39,634 nucleotides of DNA from a virus. Every line of letters starts with the position of its first letter. Positions within the stretch are counted from its first letter, which is position 1. The notes under the pieces are model-generated. The model saw only the letters and a list, made by a program, of their open reading frames with translations. It had not been told where the DNA came from and did no database searches. Shown piece by piece: positions 7,270 through 13,895 of this stretch. A program made the translations under genes and the position numbers. The stretch is from IMG/VR virus record IMGVR_UViG_3300027985_001217, positions 1 through 39,634 of that record; one strand, 5' to 3'.

Positions 7270-7421
7270 CTAAAAGCATGGACAAACAACAATTCCCGCC
7301 CGAGGTGGATGCAGACCTACGGGAATACATGGAAAAGGGGCCGAAGACCGCCCGTATGATCGGAGGACTAACAATCGCATTACTAATAATCTTGCTTGAA
7401 GCAATTTCAATTTTATTATAA
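7266..7421 (+). CDS. Tiny membrane-anchored protein
   Basis: A 51-residue ORF whose ATG overlaps the previous stop (ATGA at 7266-7269); an alternative ATG is at 7278. A polar N-terminus is followed by one C-terminal hydrophobic segment (GGLTIALLIILLEAISILL, about 33-51), suggesting a tail-anchored protein. The tight coupling supports a real gene. Function unknown. Confidence 0.5.
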   Translation: MTKSMDKQQFPPEVDADLREYMEKGPKTARMIGGLTIALLIILLEAISILL

Positions 7422-7437
7422 ACCAAATTTTCTGACA

Positions 7438-7860
7438 ATGATGAATTTCACTATCGATGTGAGGCTAACGGCTTCACCAGAATTGCTCAGCGCAATTCAG
7501 AACCTAACAAACGCTTTCACCGGACAAACGCCAGCGGCGAAACAAACGCCAAAGGCCTTAGAAAAACAGGTGCAGGCGGTTGAGAAAACGACCCAAAAAG
7601 CCGAAGCGGCAAAAGAGGCAGCAAAGGTGGAAGGACCAAAAGAGGAAGTACCGGCATCAGCTGAGACCGCATCGGAATCTACTACTGAGGACACTGTGGC
7701 TTTCACTATTGAACAAGTCCGTGCCGCCGTTAAGGAGAAATCGACCAGCGGTAAAAAAGACCAGGTAAAAGCGTTGCTGGCTGAGTTCGACACGAACAGT
7801 GTAACCAATATGGATGCAAAGCATTATGCAGCATTCATGGCTAAAGTGGAGGCACTGTAA
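7438..7860 (+). CDS. Hypothetical protein with Ala/Lys/Glu-rich linker
   Basis: A 140-residue protein from ATG 7438 (7441 is equally possible). A short N-terminal domain (FTIDVRLTASPELLSAIQNL) is joined by an Ala/Lys/Glu/Pro-rich linker (about 25-85) to a compact C-terminal domain (FTIEQVRAAVKEKS, then KDQVKALLAEF) of a kind common in phage replication operons. Its stop overlaps the ATG of the DUF2800 nuclease by 1 bp, so the two are translationally coupled. A role alongside the nuclease and the ssDNA-binding protein is likely but unproven. Confidence 0.7.
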   Translation: MMNFTIDVRLTASPELLSAIQNLTNAFTGQTPAAKQTPKALEKQVQAVEKTTQKAEAAKEAAKVEGPKEEVPASAETASESTTEDTVAFTIEQVRAAVKEKSTSGKKDQVKALLAEFDTNSVTNMDAKHYAAFMAKVEAL

Positions 7861-9041
7861 TGGGCTCACCAGACAACAACGGGCACGCCCTTCTTGGGCC
7901 ATCAGGTGCAAGTCGCTGGATGGCTTGCACCCCATCGGCCCGACTGGAGGAAAAGTTCCCCGACAAAACCAGCGAAGCGGCTGAGGAAGGGACTACCGCT
8001 CACGAACTCGGTGAGATCCTGCTCCGAACTTTCACTAAAGAGTACACGAAACGCAGATCCAACTCTCTGCTGAAAAAGCTGAAAGAGTCGAAGTACTACA
8101 ACAATGAAATGCAGGATGCGATTGACAACTATGCCGCCTTTATCGTTGAACGCTTTGAAGCCGCTAAAGAACGGACTCCGGATGCGGTATTGCTGATCGA
8201 ACAGAAGCTGGATCTGACAGAGTACATTCCTGAAAGCTTCGGTACTGGTGACTGCGTAATCATTGCAGACGGGACACTGGACATCATTGACCTGAAATAC
8301 GGTAAAGGCGTGATGGTTTCCTGCGAGAACAACAAACAGATGCGTCTGTACGGTTTGGGTGCCCTGCGTGAATTCGATTTCATGTACGACATAGACACTG
8401 TCCGCATGACGATCTACCAACCAAGACTGGACAATATCTCATCTTCTGAGATATCGGTGGCAGAGTTGGAAGAGTGGGCACGCGAGGAACTGACACCAAA
8501 AGCGCAGCTGGCCTGGGAAGGAAAAGGCGAATTCGTACCGGGCGACCATTGCGGGTTCTGCAAAGCCCGGGTGCAATGCCGCGCACTGGCTGAATTCAAT
8601 CTTGAATTGGCGAAACATGAGTTTGCAGATCCGGAATTACTCTCCGATGAAGAGATTGCCGAGATCCTTGATAAAGCAGCTCAGTTCAAAAAATGGATTG
8701 GTTCGATCGAGACCTACGCCCTCACCGAGGCTGTCGATAACGGGAAGCAGTGGCCAGGCTATAAACTGGTTGAAGGCAGAAGCAACAGGGTTTACTCCGA
8801 TCAGGATGCTGTTGCACAGGCATTGACTGACGCCGGTATCGAAGAGACGATCATTTACACACGCAGTCTGCTTGGCATTACCGCAATGGAGAAAGCAATC
8901 ACCAAGAAGACCTTTGAAACCATCCTCGGTGATCTGGTCATCAAACCTCAGGGTAAACCAACCCTTGTTCCGGCATCGGACAAACGACCAGCTTGGAACA
9001 GCTACGAAAGTGCAGTTAACGATTTTTCAAACATTCAATAA
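7860..9041 (+). CDS. DUF2800 RecB/Cas4-like nuclease
   Basis: A 393-residue protein of the DUF2800 family, a PD-(D/E)XK nuclease group. The N-terminus (LLGPSGASRWMACTPSARLE) is diagnostic. The catalytic region is near residues 115-155 (LIEQKLDLTEYIPE, GTGDCVII, then DIIDLKYGKG with the DxK motif). C23, C231, C234 and C240 are arranged like the Fe-S cluster cysteines of Cas4/AddB nucleases. It is followed 9 bp later by a DUF2815 ssDNA-binding protein, a standard phage pair thought to act in replication-linked recombination. Confidence 0.9.
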   Translation: MGSPDNNGHALLGPSGASRWMACTPSARLEEKFPDKTSEAAEEGTTAHELGEILLRTFTKEYTKRRSNSLLKKLKESKYYNNEMQDAIDNYAAFIVERFEAAKERTPDAVLLIEQKLDLTEYIPESFGTGDCVIIADGTLDIIDLKYGKGVMVSCENNKQMRLYGLGALREFDFMYDIDTVRMTIYQPRLDNISSSEISVAELEEWAREELTPKAQLAWEGKGEFVPGDHCGFCKARVQCRALAEFNLELAKHEFADPELLSDEEIAEILDKAAQFKKWIGSIETYALTEAVDNGKQWPGYKLVEGRSNRVYSDQDAVAQALTDAGIEETIIYTRSLLGITAMEKAITKKTFETILGDLVIKPQGKPTLVPASDKRPAWNSYESAVNDFSNIQ

Positions 9042-9050
9042 TTAAGTGTT

Positions 9051-9614
9051 ATGGCAACAAATGATTTTACAGCTACAAAAGTGATCACAGGTGAAGTACG
9101 TTTCAGTTACTTACACGTATTTGAGCCTTCAGCCGTTGGAGAAGGTCAAGACAAGAAATACTCTGTCTCGTTGATCATCTCTAAGTCGGACAAGAAGACC
9201 CTGGCCGCAATCAACAAAGCAATTGAGGCGTCGAAGGAAGCAGGAAAAGCAAAATTCGGCGGCAAAGTGCCGGCAGTTTTGAAAACCCCTCTTCGTGATG
9301 GTGATTTGGAACGCCCAGAGGACGAGGCTTACGCCGATTCGTACTTTCTGAATGCGAATTGTTCAGCCAAACCGGGAGTGGTTGACAAAAACCTTAAGCC
9401 AATCATGGACCAGGAAGAACTCTATTCCGGATGCTACGGTCGCGCTTCAATCTCTTTCTATGCTTTCAATACGAGTGGCAACAAGGGTATCGCGTGTGGT
9501 TTGAATAACCTAATGAAGACCAAAGACGGCGAAAGCCTGGGCGGTCGTGTATCAGCTGAAACAGACTTCGCGGACTTTGCCGGAGCCTCTTCGGAAGAAG
9601 ATGATATGCTTTAA
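9051..9614 (+). CDS. DUF2815 ssDNA-binding protein (phage SSB-like)
   Basis: A 187-residue protein of the DUF2815 family, which adopts an OB fold like the T7 gp2.5-type ssDNA-binding proteins. Family features are visible: VITGEVRFSYLHVFEP near the N-terminus, KKYSVSLIISKSD at about 35-47, YADSYFLNANC around 94-104, and an acidic C-terminal tail (SSEEDDML) of the kind used to recruit replication partners. It probably coats single strands made by the helicases encoded downstream. Confidence 0.9.
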   Translation: MATNDFTATKVITGEVRFSYLHVFEPSAVGEGQDKKYSVSLIISKSDKKTLAAINKAIEASKEAGKAKFGGKVPAVLKTPLRDGDLERPEDEAYADSYFLNANCSAKPGVVDKNLKPIMDQEELYSGCYGRASISFYAFNTSGNKGIACGLNNLMKTKDGESLGGRVSAETDFADFAGASSEEDDML

Positions 9615-9632
9615 CCTTCAAACTGATCAACT

Positions 9633-10103
9633 ATGCAAACTTGGTTTGAAGTAAAAGTAAAATACGTGAAAATCGATCAGGACGGTCGTGAACGTAAAGT
9701 GAGTGAATCCTTCCTGGTTGATGCGGTGTCCTTCACTGATGCTGAAAGCCGGATGACCAGCGAAATGCAGCAAATCATTCGTGGGGAGTTCCAAATCGAC
9801 GCAATCAAGAAGTCAAATATCATCGAGATTTTCCCCGCTGAAGCTGGTCAATTCTGGTTCAAAGCGAAGATCACGCTCGTAACGATCGACGAGAAAGCAG
9901 GAAAAGAACAAAAAGTGAACAACTACTTCCTGGTTGCAGCCGATGATCTGGAAGAAGCCCGGATAAGACTTCAGGAAGGGCTTTCCTATATCCTTGTTCC
10001 GTTCGCGGCTATCTCAATCGCTTTAAGTCCGATTGTGGATGTGTTCCCGTACTTCAAGGAAGACTCTGAAAAGCCTGAGTTTTTGGCCCAGGAAGCAAAC
10101 TAA
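9633..10103 (+). CDS. DUF4494 protein with internal duplication
   Basis: A 156-residue protein typical of Bacteroidota phages. It contains two related units, about 3-40 (WFEVKVKYVKIDQDGRERKV, then FLVDAVSFTDAESRM) and about 78-115 (WFKAKITLVTIDEKAGKEQKV, then FLVAADDLEEARIRL). DUF4494 members have no settled function; the constant position beside replication genes suggests an accessory replication or regulatory role. It ends 8 bp before the phage tRNA. Confidence 0.8.
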   Translation: MQTWFEVKVKYVKIDQDGRERKVSESFLVDAVSFTDAESRMTSEMQQIIRGEFQIDAIKKSNIIEIFPAEAGQFWFKAKITLVTIDEKAGKEQKVNNYFLVAADDLEEARIRLQEGLSYILVPFAAISIALSPIVDVFPYFKEDSEKPEFLAQEAN

Positions 10104-10111
10104 TGAAGAAA

Positions 10112-10185
10112 GCCGGATTAGCTCAGTGGCAGAGCGTGGCGAAGTCCATTCGCCAAGGTCGGGAGTTCGAACCTCCCATTCGGCC
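10112..10185 (+). tRNA. Phage tRNA with enlarged anticodon loop (isotype uncertain)
   Basis: The acceptor stem (10112-10118 with 10178-10184), the D arm (GCTC/GAGC), the variable loop AGGTC and the T arm (GGGAG, TTCGAAC, CTCCC) are all canonical. The anticodon arm 10137-10155 is not: a 5-bp stem leaves a 9-base loop AAGTCCATT, and full pairing gives 7 bp with a 5-base loop GTCCA. The anticodon is therefore ambiguous: TCC (Gly) if centred, CCA (Trp) if placed after the only loop T with a plausible U33 position. The discriminator base is C, and CCA is not encoded. It lies inside the replication operon. Confidence 0.8.
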
Positions 10186-10216
10186 CTAAAAAAATTTACC
10201 CTTAAAACATATCACT

Positions 10217-10408
10217 ATGATACGTACTGTCAAAGAAAAACCGAAAGTTGGGCGACTAATACAGGTCTTCCCAAGTGGAAATTTCACCGTGCTTGCCTCA
10301 AACAAGCCGTTTTCCCAATTGCAGGAAATCAAGAAAGCCTATGTACAACGAGGCTACAAAAAAGAATCGCTCAAAGTAACATATCTGGAAAAAGACAAAA
10401 AACAATGA
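10217..10408 (+). CDS. Small hypothetical protein after the tRNA
   Basis: A 63-residue basic protein. Hydrophobic and charged residues alternate (VGRLIQVFPSGNFTVLASNK), suggesting a small beta sheet, then a helix and a lysine-rich end. Its start lies within the palindrome TATCACTATGATA (10210-10222), and its stop overlaps the next ATG (ATGA at 10405-10408). Function unknown. Confidence 0.65.
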   Translation: MIRTVKEKPKVGRLIQVFPSGNFTVLASNKPFSQLQEIKKAYVQRGYKKESLKVTYLEKDKKQ

Positions 10409-10971
10409 GGGTGCCTTACGAAACGCTATATGACAAGGTCATAGACGACAACTGTAAACTGCCTCTTCTGAAGGGGGTCCTCTTTTTCGGAGAACTGGCC
10501 GTTGCTTCTGACAACTATACCCTTGTGGCAGTTAAGTCAGATTTCCCCGAGACCTTTAAGGGACGGGTTATATCCAAACAGGGAGACTACCTCTATGGGG
10601 TTTACCCTGCCACGTTAGATACTTTCAAATTCGACCCCAAAGAATTAAACCTTTGCGCTTATGCTGCCCAATTGAAAGAAGCCTGTGAAGCCGTGCCAAA
10701 CTGGGACGATTCAGAAGGATTAAGAATGGGTATCGAGGTAGACAAATTAGTATTTAATCCGGCACGGATACTTAAGGTCTTACCAATTTTTGAGGAGGCC
10801 TCTGAAAAGCCGGAGGCTTTTACGCGTTGCGCCAAAGGTGTAATCTTAAGTCCTACTTTAATACTTCGCTCTCCGAACGTTACCGCGCTGATTGCCGCTA
10901 CAAACATACCTCCGGGCACAAAACAAAGCCTCACTATACCTGAAGCCTTAGAAATAGGAGAATTACTATGA
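10405..10971 (+). CDS. Hypothetical protein, possibly sliding-clamp-like
   Basis: A 188-residue protein from ATG 10405; the frame is open further upstream but would run through the tRNA, so that extension is rejected. LLKGVLFFGELAVASDNYTLVAV (around 20-42) and the C-terminal LRSPNVTALIAATN loosely recall beta-clamp subdomains (the LVATDGHRLA-type strand pair). It sits between replication genes just before the DNA polymerase. A processivity-factor role is a guess; no clamp signature is complete, and one subdomain is all that would fit in this length. Confidence 0.6.
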   Translation: MRVPYETLYDKVIDDNCKLPLLKGVLFFGELAVASDNYTLVAVKSDFPETFKGRVISKQGDYLYGVYPATLDTFKFDPKELNLCAYAAQLKEACEAVPNWDDSEGLRMGIEVDKLVFNPARILKVLPIFEEASEKPEAFTRCAKGVILSPTLILRSPNVTALIAATNIPPGTKQSLTIPEALEIGELL

Positions 10972-11462
10972 AAAAAAATAAAAAACCAGTAAAACCGGAG
11001 AAGGTAACTTTTGAAACAGTTGCCCACTTCCTGCCAGAGGGATACTTCGAACAGTACGACAATCCGGAATTGAATGAAGAGCTGCGCGAAGAATTTGAAA
11101 AAAGGATCCGAAAAGCGAACCGCCCGGTTGGTGTAAAGACCGCCGCTGTTCTCGACAGGCGGTCAAAATCTTTCCAGGAGCTGTACGTCAAATTAAAAGG
11201 TCTGACAGAGTTCCAAGCTCAGCAGTTCGAAAACCTTTGTGAGGAAATTGCAAAGGCAAAGGTTATCATCGGCAGCCATAGCCGGCAAAACCAGTACGCA
11301 AAGATAGCGGACACTTACCTCGATTTTATACACATGAAGATCCTGCTCGCTTATGTAGGCACTACAGGGAAAGTGTACGAGTGTGAAGTGCCAGGCATGT
11401 CCTTCGCCCTGGACATGGTTAGAAGCCTGAAGTCTTACTATTCTTATGCCGAATTGCTATGA
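10968..11462 (+). CDS. Hypothetical protein coupled to DNA polymerase
   Basis: A 164-residue helical protein that overlaps both neighbours by 4 bp (ATGA at each end), so it is translated with the clamp-like protein and the polymerase. The N-terminus is lysine-rich. The middle (RRSKSFQELYVKLKGL, then QQFENLCEEIAKAKVIIGSH) is predicted as long helices. Phage operons often have such a small protein before DNA polymerase; I do not recognise its family. Confidence 0.65.
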   Translation: MKKNKKPVKPEKVTFETVAHFLPEGYFEQYDNPELNEELREEFEKRIRKANRPVGVKTAAVLDRRSKSFQELYVKLKGLTEFQAQQFENLCEEIAKAKVIIGSHSRQNQYAKIADTYLDFIHMKILLAYVGTTGKVYECEVPGMSFALDMVRSLKSYYSYAELL

Positions 11463-13405
11463 GAACACTCGGAATAGATATAGAAACTTACAGTCCGGTT
11501 GACTTGCTAAAATCAGGTGTTTACCCATACGTTGAACATCCGGATTTCGAAATCCTCTTGTTTGCTTATGCCTTCGACAATGAGCCGGTTCGAGTTATCG
11601 ACCTTGCCAGTGGCGAGAAATTACCGGAGGAGGTATTTGCGGCGCTGGAAGATCCGGAAGTTTTGAAGACTGCCCACAATGCAGCATTCGAACGCACTTG
11701 TATTGATCAGCATTTCGGTCTCTGGCTGGACGTGGGCCAATGGGAATGTACTATGATAAAATCGGCCATGCTTGGACTGCCGTTGTCACTGGCTGCCGTT
11801 GCAAAGGTTCTCGGAATTAAAGAACAGAAAATGACCGCTGGTAAAGCGCTGATCAAATATTTCTCTGTCCCATGTAAACCGACCAAAGTGAATGGCGGAA
11901 GAACACGGAACCTACCGCACCACGATCCGGACAAATGGGCTCTGTTCATCGAGTATTGCGCCCAGGATGTGGAGACCGAACGCGGGATCAGAAATAAGAT
12001 CGGGTTCTTCCAGGTACCGGAATTCGAAAAGCGATTGTACTGTATCGATCAGGACATCAACGATCGGGGTGTTCAGCTGGACATGCAGCTTGTACACAAC
12101 GCAATCAGGATGGATGCGGAAGTGAAGGAAAAACTGACATCCGAAGCAGTTGACTTGACCGGATTGGATAATCCAAATAGTCCGGTCCAGTTGAAAGACT
12201 GGCTCGGAAATGAAATCGGTCAGCCGGTCGAGAGCCTAACAAAGACAGCCATGCCGGAATTGATGGAAGCTGCAGAAGGAGACGCTCAGCGTATGCTTGA
12301 GATCCGGAAGGAAATGGCCAAAACATCCGTGAAGAAATACGAAGCGATGACAAAAGCAGTTTGCGCTGATGGTCGCGTTCGGGGATTGCTCCAGTTCTAC
12401 GGAGCCAACCGGACAGGACGTTGGGCCGGTCGCTTGGTCCAGGTTCAGAACTTACCGCAAAACAAGCTGGAAGACCTTGACCTTGCGCGTGAAGTTGTCA
12501 GAAGCGGAGATCTTGAACTGACTGAAATACTATTCGGAAACGTGCCGGACACGCTCTCTCAGTTAATCAGAACCGCATTCGTGGCAAAAGAGGGGCACAC
12601 CTTTCTGGTTGCTGACTTCTCAGCCATCGAAGCCCGGGTGATAGCGTGGCTGGCGGACGAGAAGTGGCGGCTGGACGTATTTGCCAAAGGTGGTGACATC
12701 TATTGCGCTTCTGCCTCGCAGATGTTCAAAGTGCCGGTAGTGAAACACGGTGAAAACGGACACCTGAGACAAAAAGGAAAGATCGCGGAATTGGCACTCG
12801 GGTACCAGGGAGGAAAAGGAGCACTCGAAACAATGGGCGCTCTTAGGATGGGAATCGACGAAAGCGAATTACAACCGATCGTTGACGCGTGGAGGGAGGC
12901 CAACCCGGCGATTGTGCAGTTATGGAAAGATGTTGGTAATTCCGCTATGTGGGGGGTGGAGAAAAGCAGAAACCGGGCAGCGAAAGGTCGACTCACTTTC
13001 GAAACAGCCAACAACATCCTTTACATCACGCTCCCATCCGGAAGGAAACTGTGCTACCTGCGCCCCCGCATCGGTGAAAACCGTTTTGGTGGGAAATCGC
13101 TGATCTACGAAGGAATGGACCAAACAACCAAGCAGTGGAGAAAGCAGGAAACCTACGGTGGAAAATTGGTGGAGAATATTGTCCAGGCCATTGCCCGTGA
13201 CTGTCTCGCTGTCGCTATGGATCGCGTCGTTAAGGCCGGATTCAACATTGTCATGCACATCCATGATGAGCTCGTGGTTGAAGCTCCAGCGGAAAATGAC
13301 GACTTGGATCTGCTTTGTCAGATCATGGGGCAGCCGATCGATTGGGCGAAAGGTTTGCCCTTGAACGCTGACGGATACGTGACTAAATACTATAAAAAGG
13401 ATTAA
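11459..13405 (+). CDS. Phage DNA polymerase, family A, with 3'-5' exonuclease
   Basis: A 648-residue replicative polymerase. The exonuclease motif I is at the N-terminus (GIDIETYSP, D7 and E9), and a second exonuclease acidic site is likely near EYCAQDVETE. Polymerase motif A is FLVADFSAIEARV with D386 and E391, motif B is the RQKGKIAELALGYQGG segment, and motif C is HIHDELV with D603. The arrangement matches the phage-type PolA family, which lacks the 5'-3' exonuclease. Lying between the DUF2800/DUF2815 pair and the primase-helicase, it should copy the phage genome. Confidence 0.95.
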   Translation: MRTLGIDIETYSPVDLLKSGVYPYVEHPDFEILLFAYAFDNEPVRVIDLASGEKLPEEVFAALEDPEVLKTAHNAAFERTCIDQHFGLWLDVGQWECTMIKSAMLGLPLSLAAVAKVLGIKEQKMTAGKALIKYFSVPCKPTKVNGGRTRNLPHHDPDKWALFIEYCAQDVETERGIRNKIGFFQVPEFEKRLYCIDQDINDRGVQLDMQLVHNAIRMDAEVKEKLTSEAVDLTGLDNPNSPVQLKDWLGNEIGQPVESLTKTAMPELMEAAEGDAQRMLEIRKEMAKTSVKKYEAMTKAVCADGRVRGLLQFYGANRTGRWAGRLVQVQNLPQNKLEDLDLAREVVRSGDLELTEILFGNVPDTLSQLIRTAFVAKEGHTFLVADFSAIEARVIAWLADEKWRLDVFAKGGDIYCASASQMFKVPVVKHGENGHLRQKGKIAELALGYQGGKGALETMGALRMGIDESELQPIVDAWREANPAIVQLWKDVGNSAMWGVEKSRNRAAKGRLTFETANNILYITLPSGRKLCYLRPRIGENRFGGKSLIYEGMDQTTKQWRKQETYGGKLVENIVQAIARDCLAVAMDRVVKAGFNIVMHIHDELVVEAPAENDDLDLLCQIMGQPIDWAKGLPLNADGYVTKYYKKD

Positions 13406-13462
13406 TAGACCTATCAATCTATAAAACTGAATTATAAAGCAAACAATCTAAAAACACGCAAT

Positions 13463-13717
13463 ATGAAAGCAATCGAATTCCCAGAAGTCAACGTCCGCAT
13501 TGCGGAGAATCAACCAGAGTATGAGACCCTGCCAGTACATGTAAAGACGAATAAAGATTTCGGTATGTATCAGGTCACGGCCTGTTTCGAACTCAGCGAA
13601 GAGGAGAAAAAGCAAATTGCTGAGACCGGTCAGCTCTGGTTTACAGTGATTCAACCGGTCGGTACCAAATTTCACCCGATCTCAATGTCAACCTTAAAGC
13701 CGGACTTGGCTGAATAA
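13463..13717 (+). CDS. Small hypothetical protein
   Basis: An 84-residue acidic protein after a 57-bp gap. Beta-rich pattern (YETLPVHVKTNKDFGMYQV, then TGQLWFTVIQPVGTKFHPIS). No recognised family. The gap before it holds only AT-rich sequence. It belongs to the replication operon by position. Confidence 0.65.
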   Translation: MKAIEFPEVNVRIAENQPEYETLPVHVKTNKDFGMYQVTACFELSEEEKKQIAETGQLWFTVIQPVGTKFHPISMSTLKPDLAE

Positions 13718-13727
13718 ACCTGAAGCT

Positions 13728-13895
13728 ATGGAAGAAAAGATAATTGAAATCCTGAAAGGGTACCAGCAGTTTAACCCGCAAGAAGGGCAAATAGTTTCCG
13801 CGGATTGGTTCCCGGATATCGCTGAAGATATCCAACAGCTCTTTGACCCAAAAACAAACAACAAAGAAAGCCTCTCAACATGCCTGAAACATTGA
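13728..13895 (+). CDS. Short acidic hypothetical protein
   Basis: A 55-residue ORF from ATG 13728, 10 bp after the previous stop and overlapping the start of the primase-helicase gene by 16 bp. The product begins EEKIIEILKGYQQF and has an acidic middle (SADWFPDIAEDIQQLF). It fills the gap exactly and is probably translated with its neighbours. Function unknown. Confidence 0.55.
   Translation: MEEKIIEILKGYQQFNPQEGQIVSADWFPDIAEDIQQLFDPKTNNKESLSTCLKH

Noticed and set aside
7902-8420. Long antisense ORF within the DUF2800 gene
   Set aside because: Antisense to a clearly conserved nuclease; its length is a by-product of codon composition.
10033-10404. Upstream extension of the 10405-10971 frame
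   Set aside because: It runs through the DUF4494 gene end, the tRNA and the 10217 gene. The ATG at 10405 overlaps the previous stop and is the natural start.
12920-13417. 165-residue antisense ORF within DNA polymerase
   Set aside because: It shadows the polymerase C-terminal motifs and has no recognisable features.
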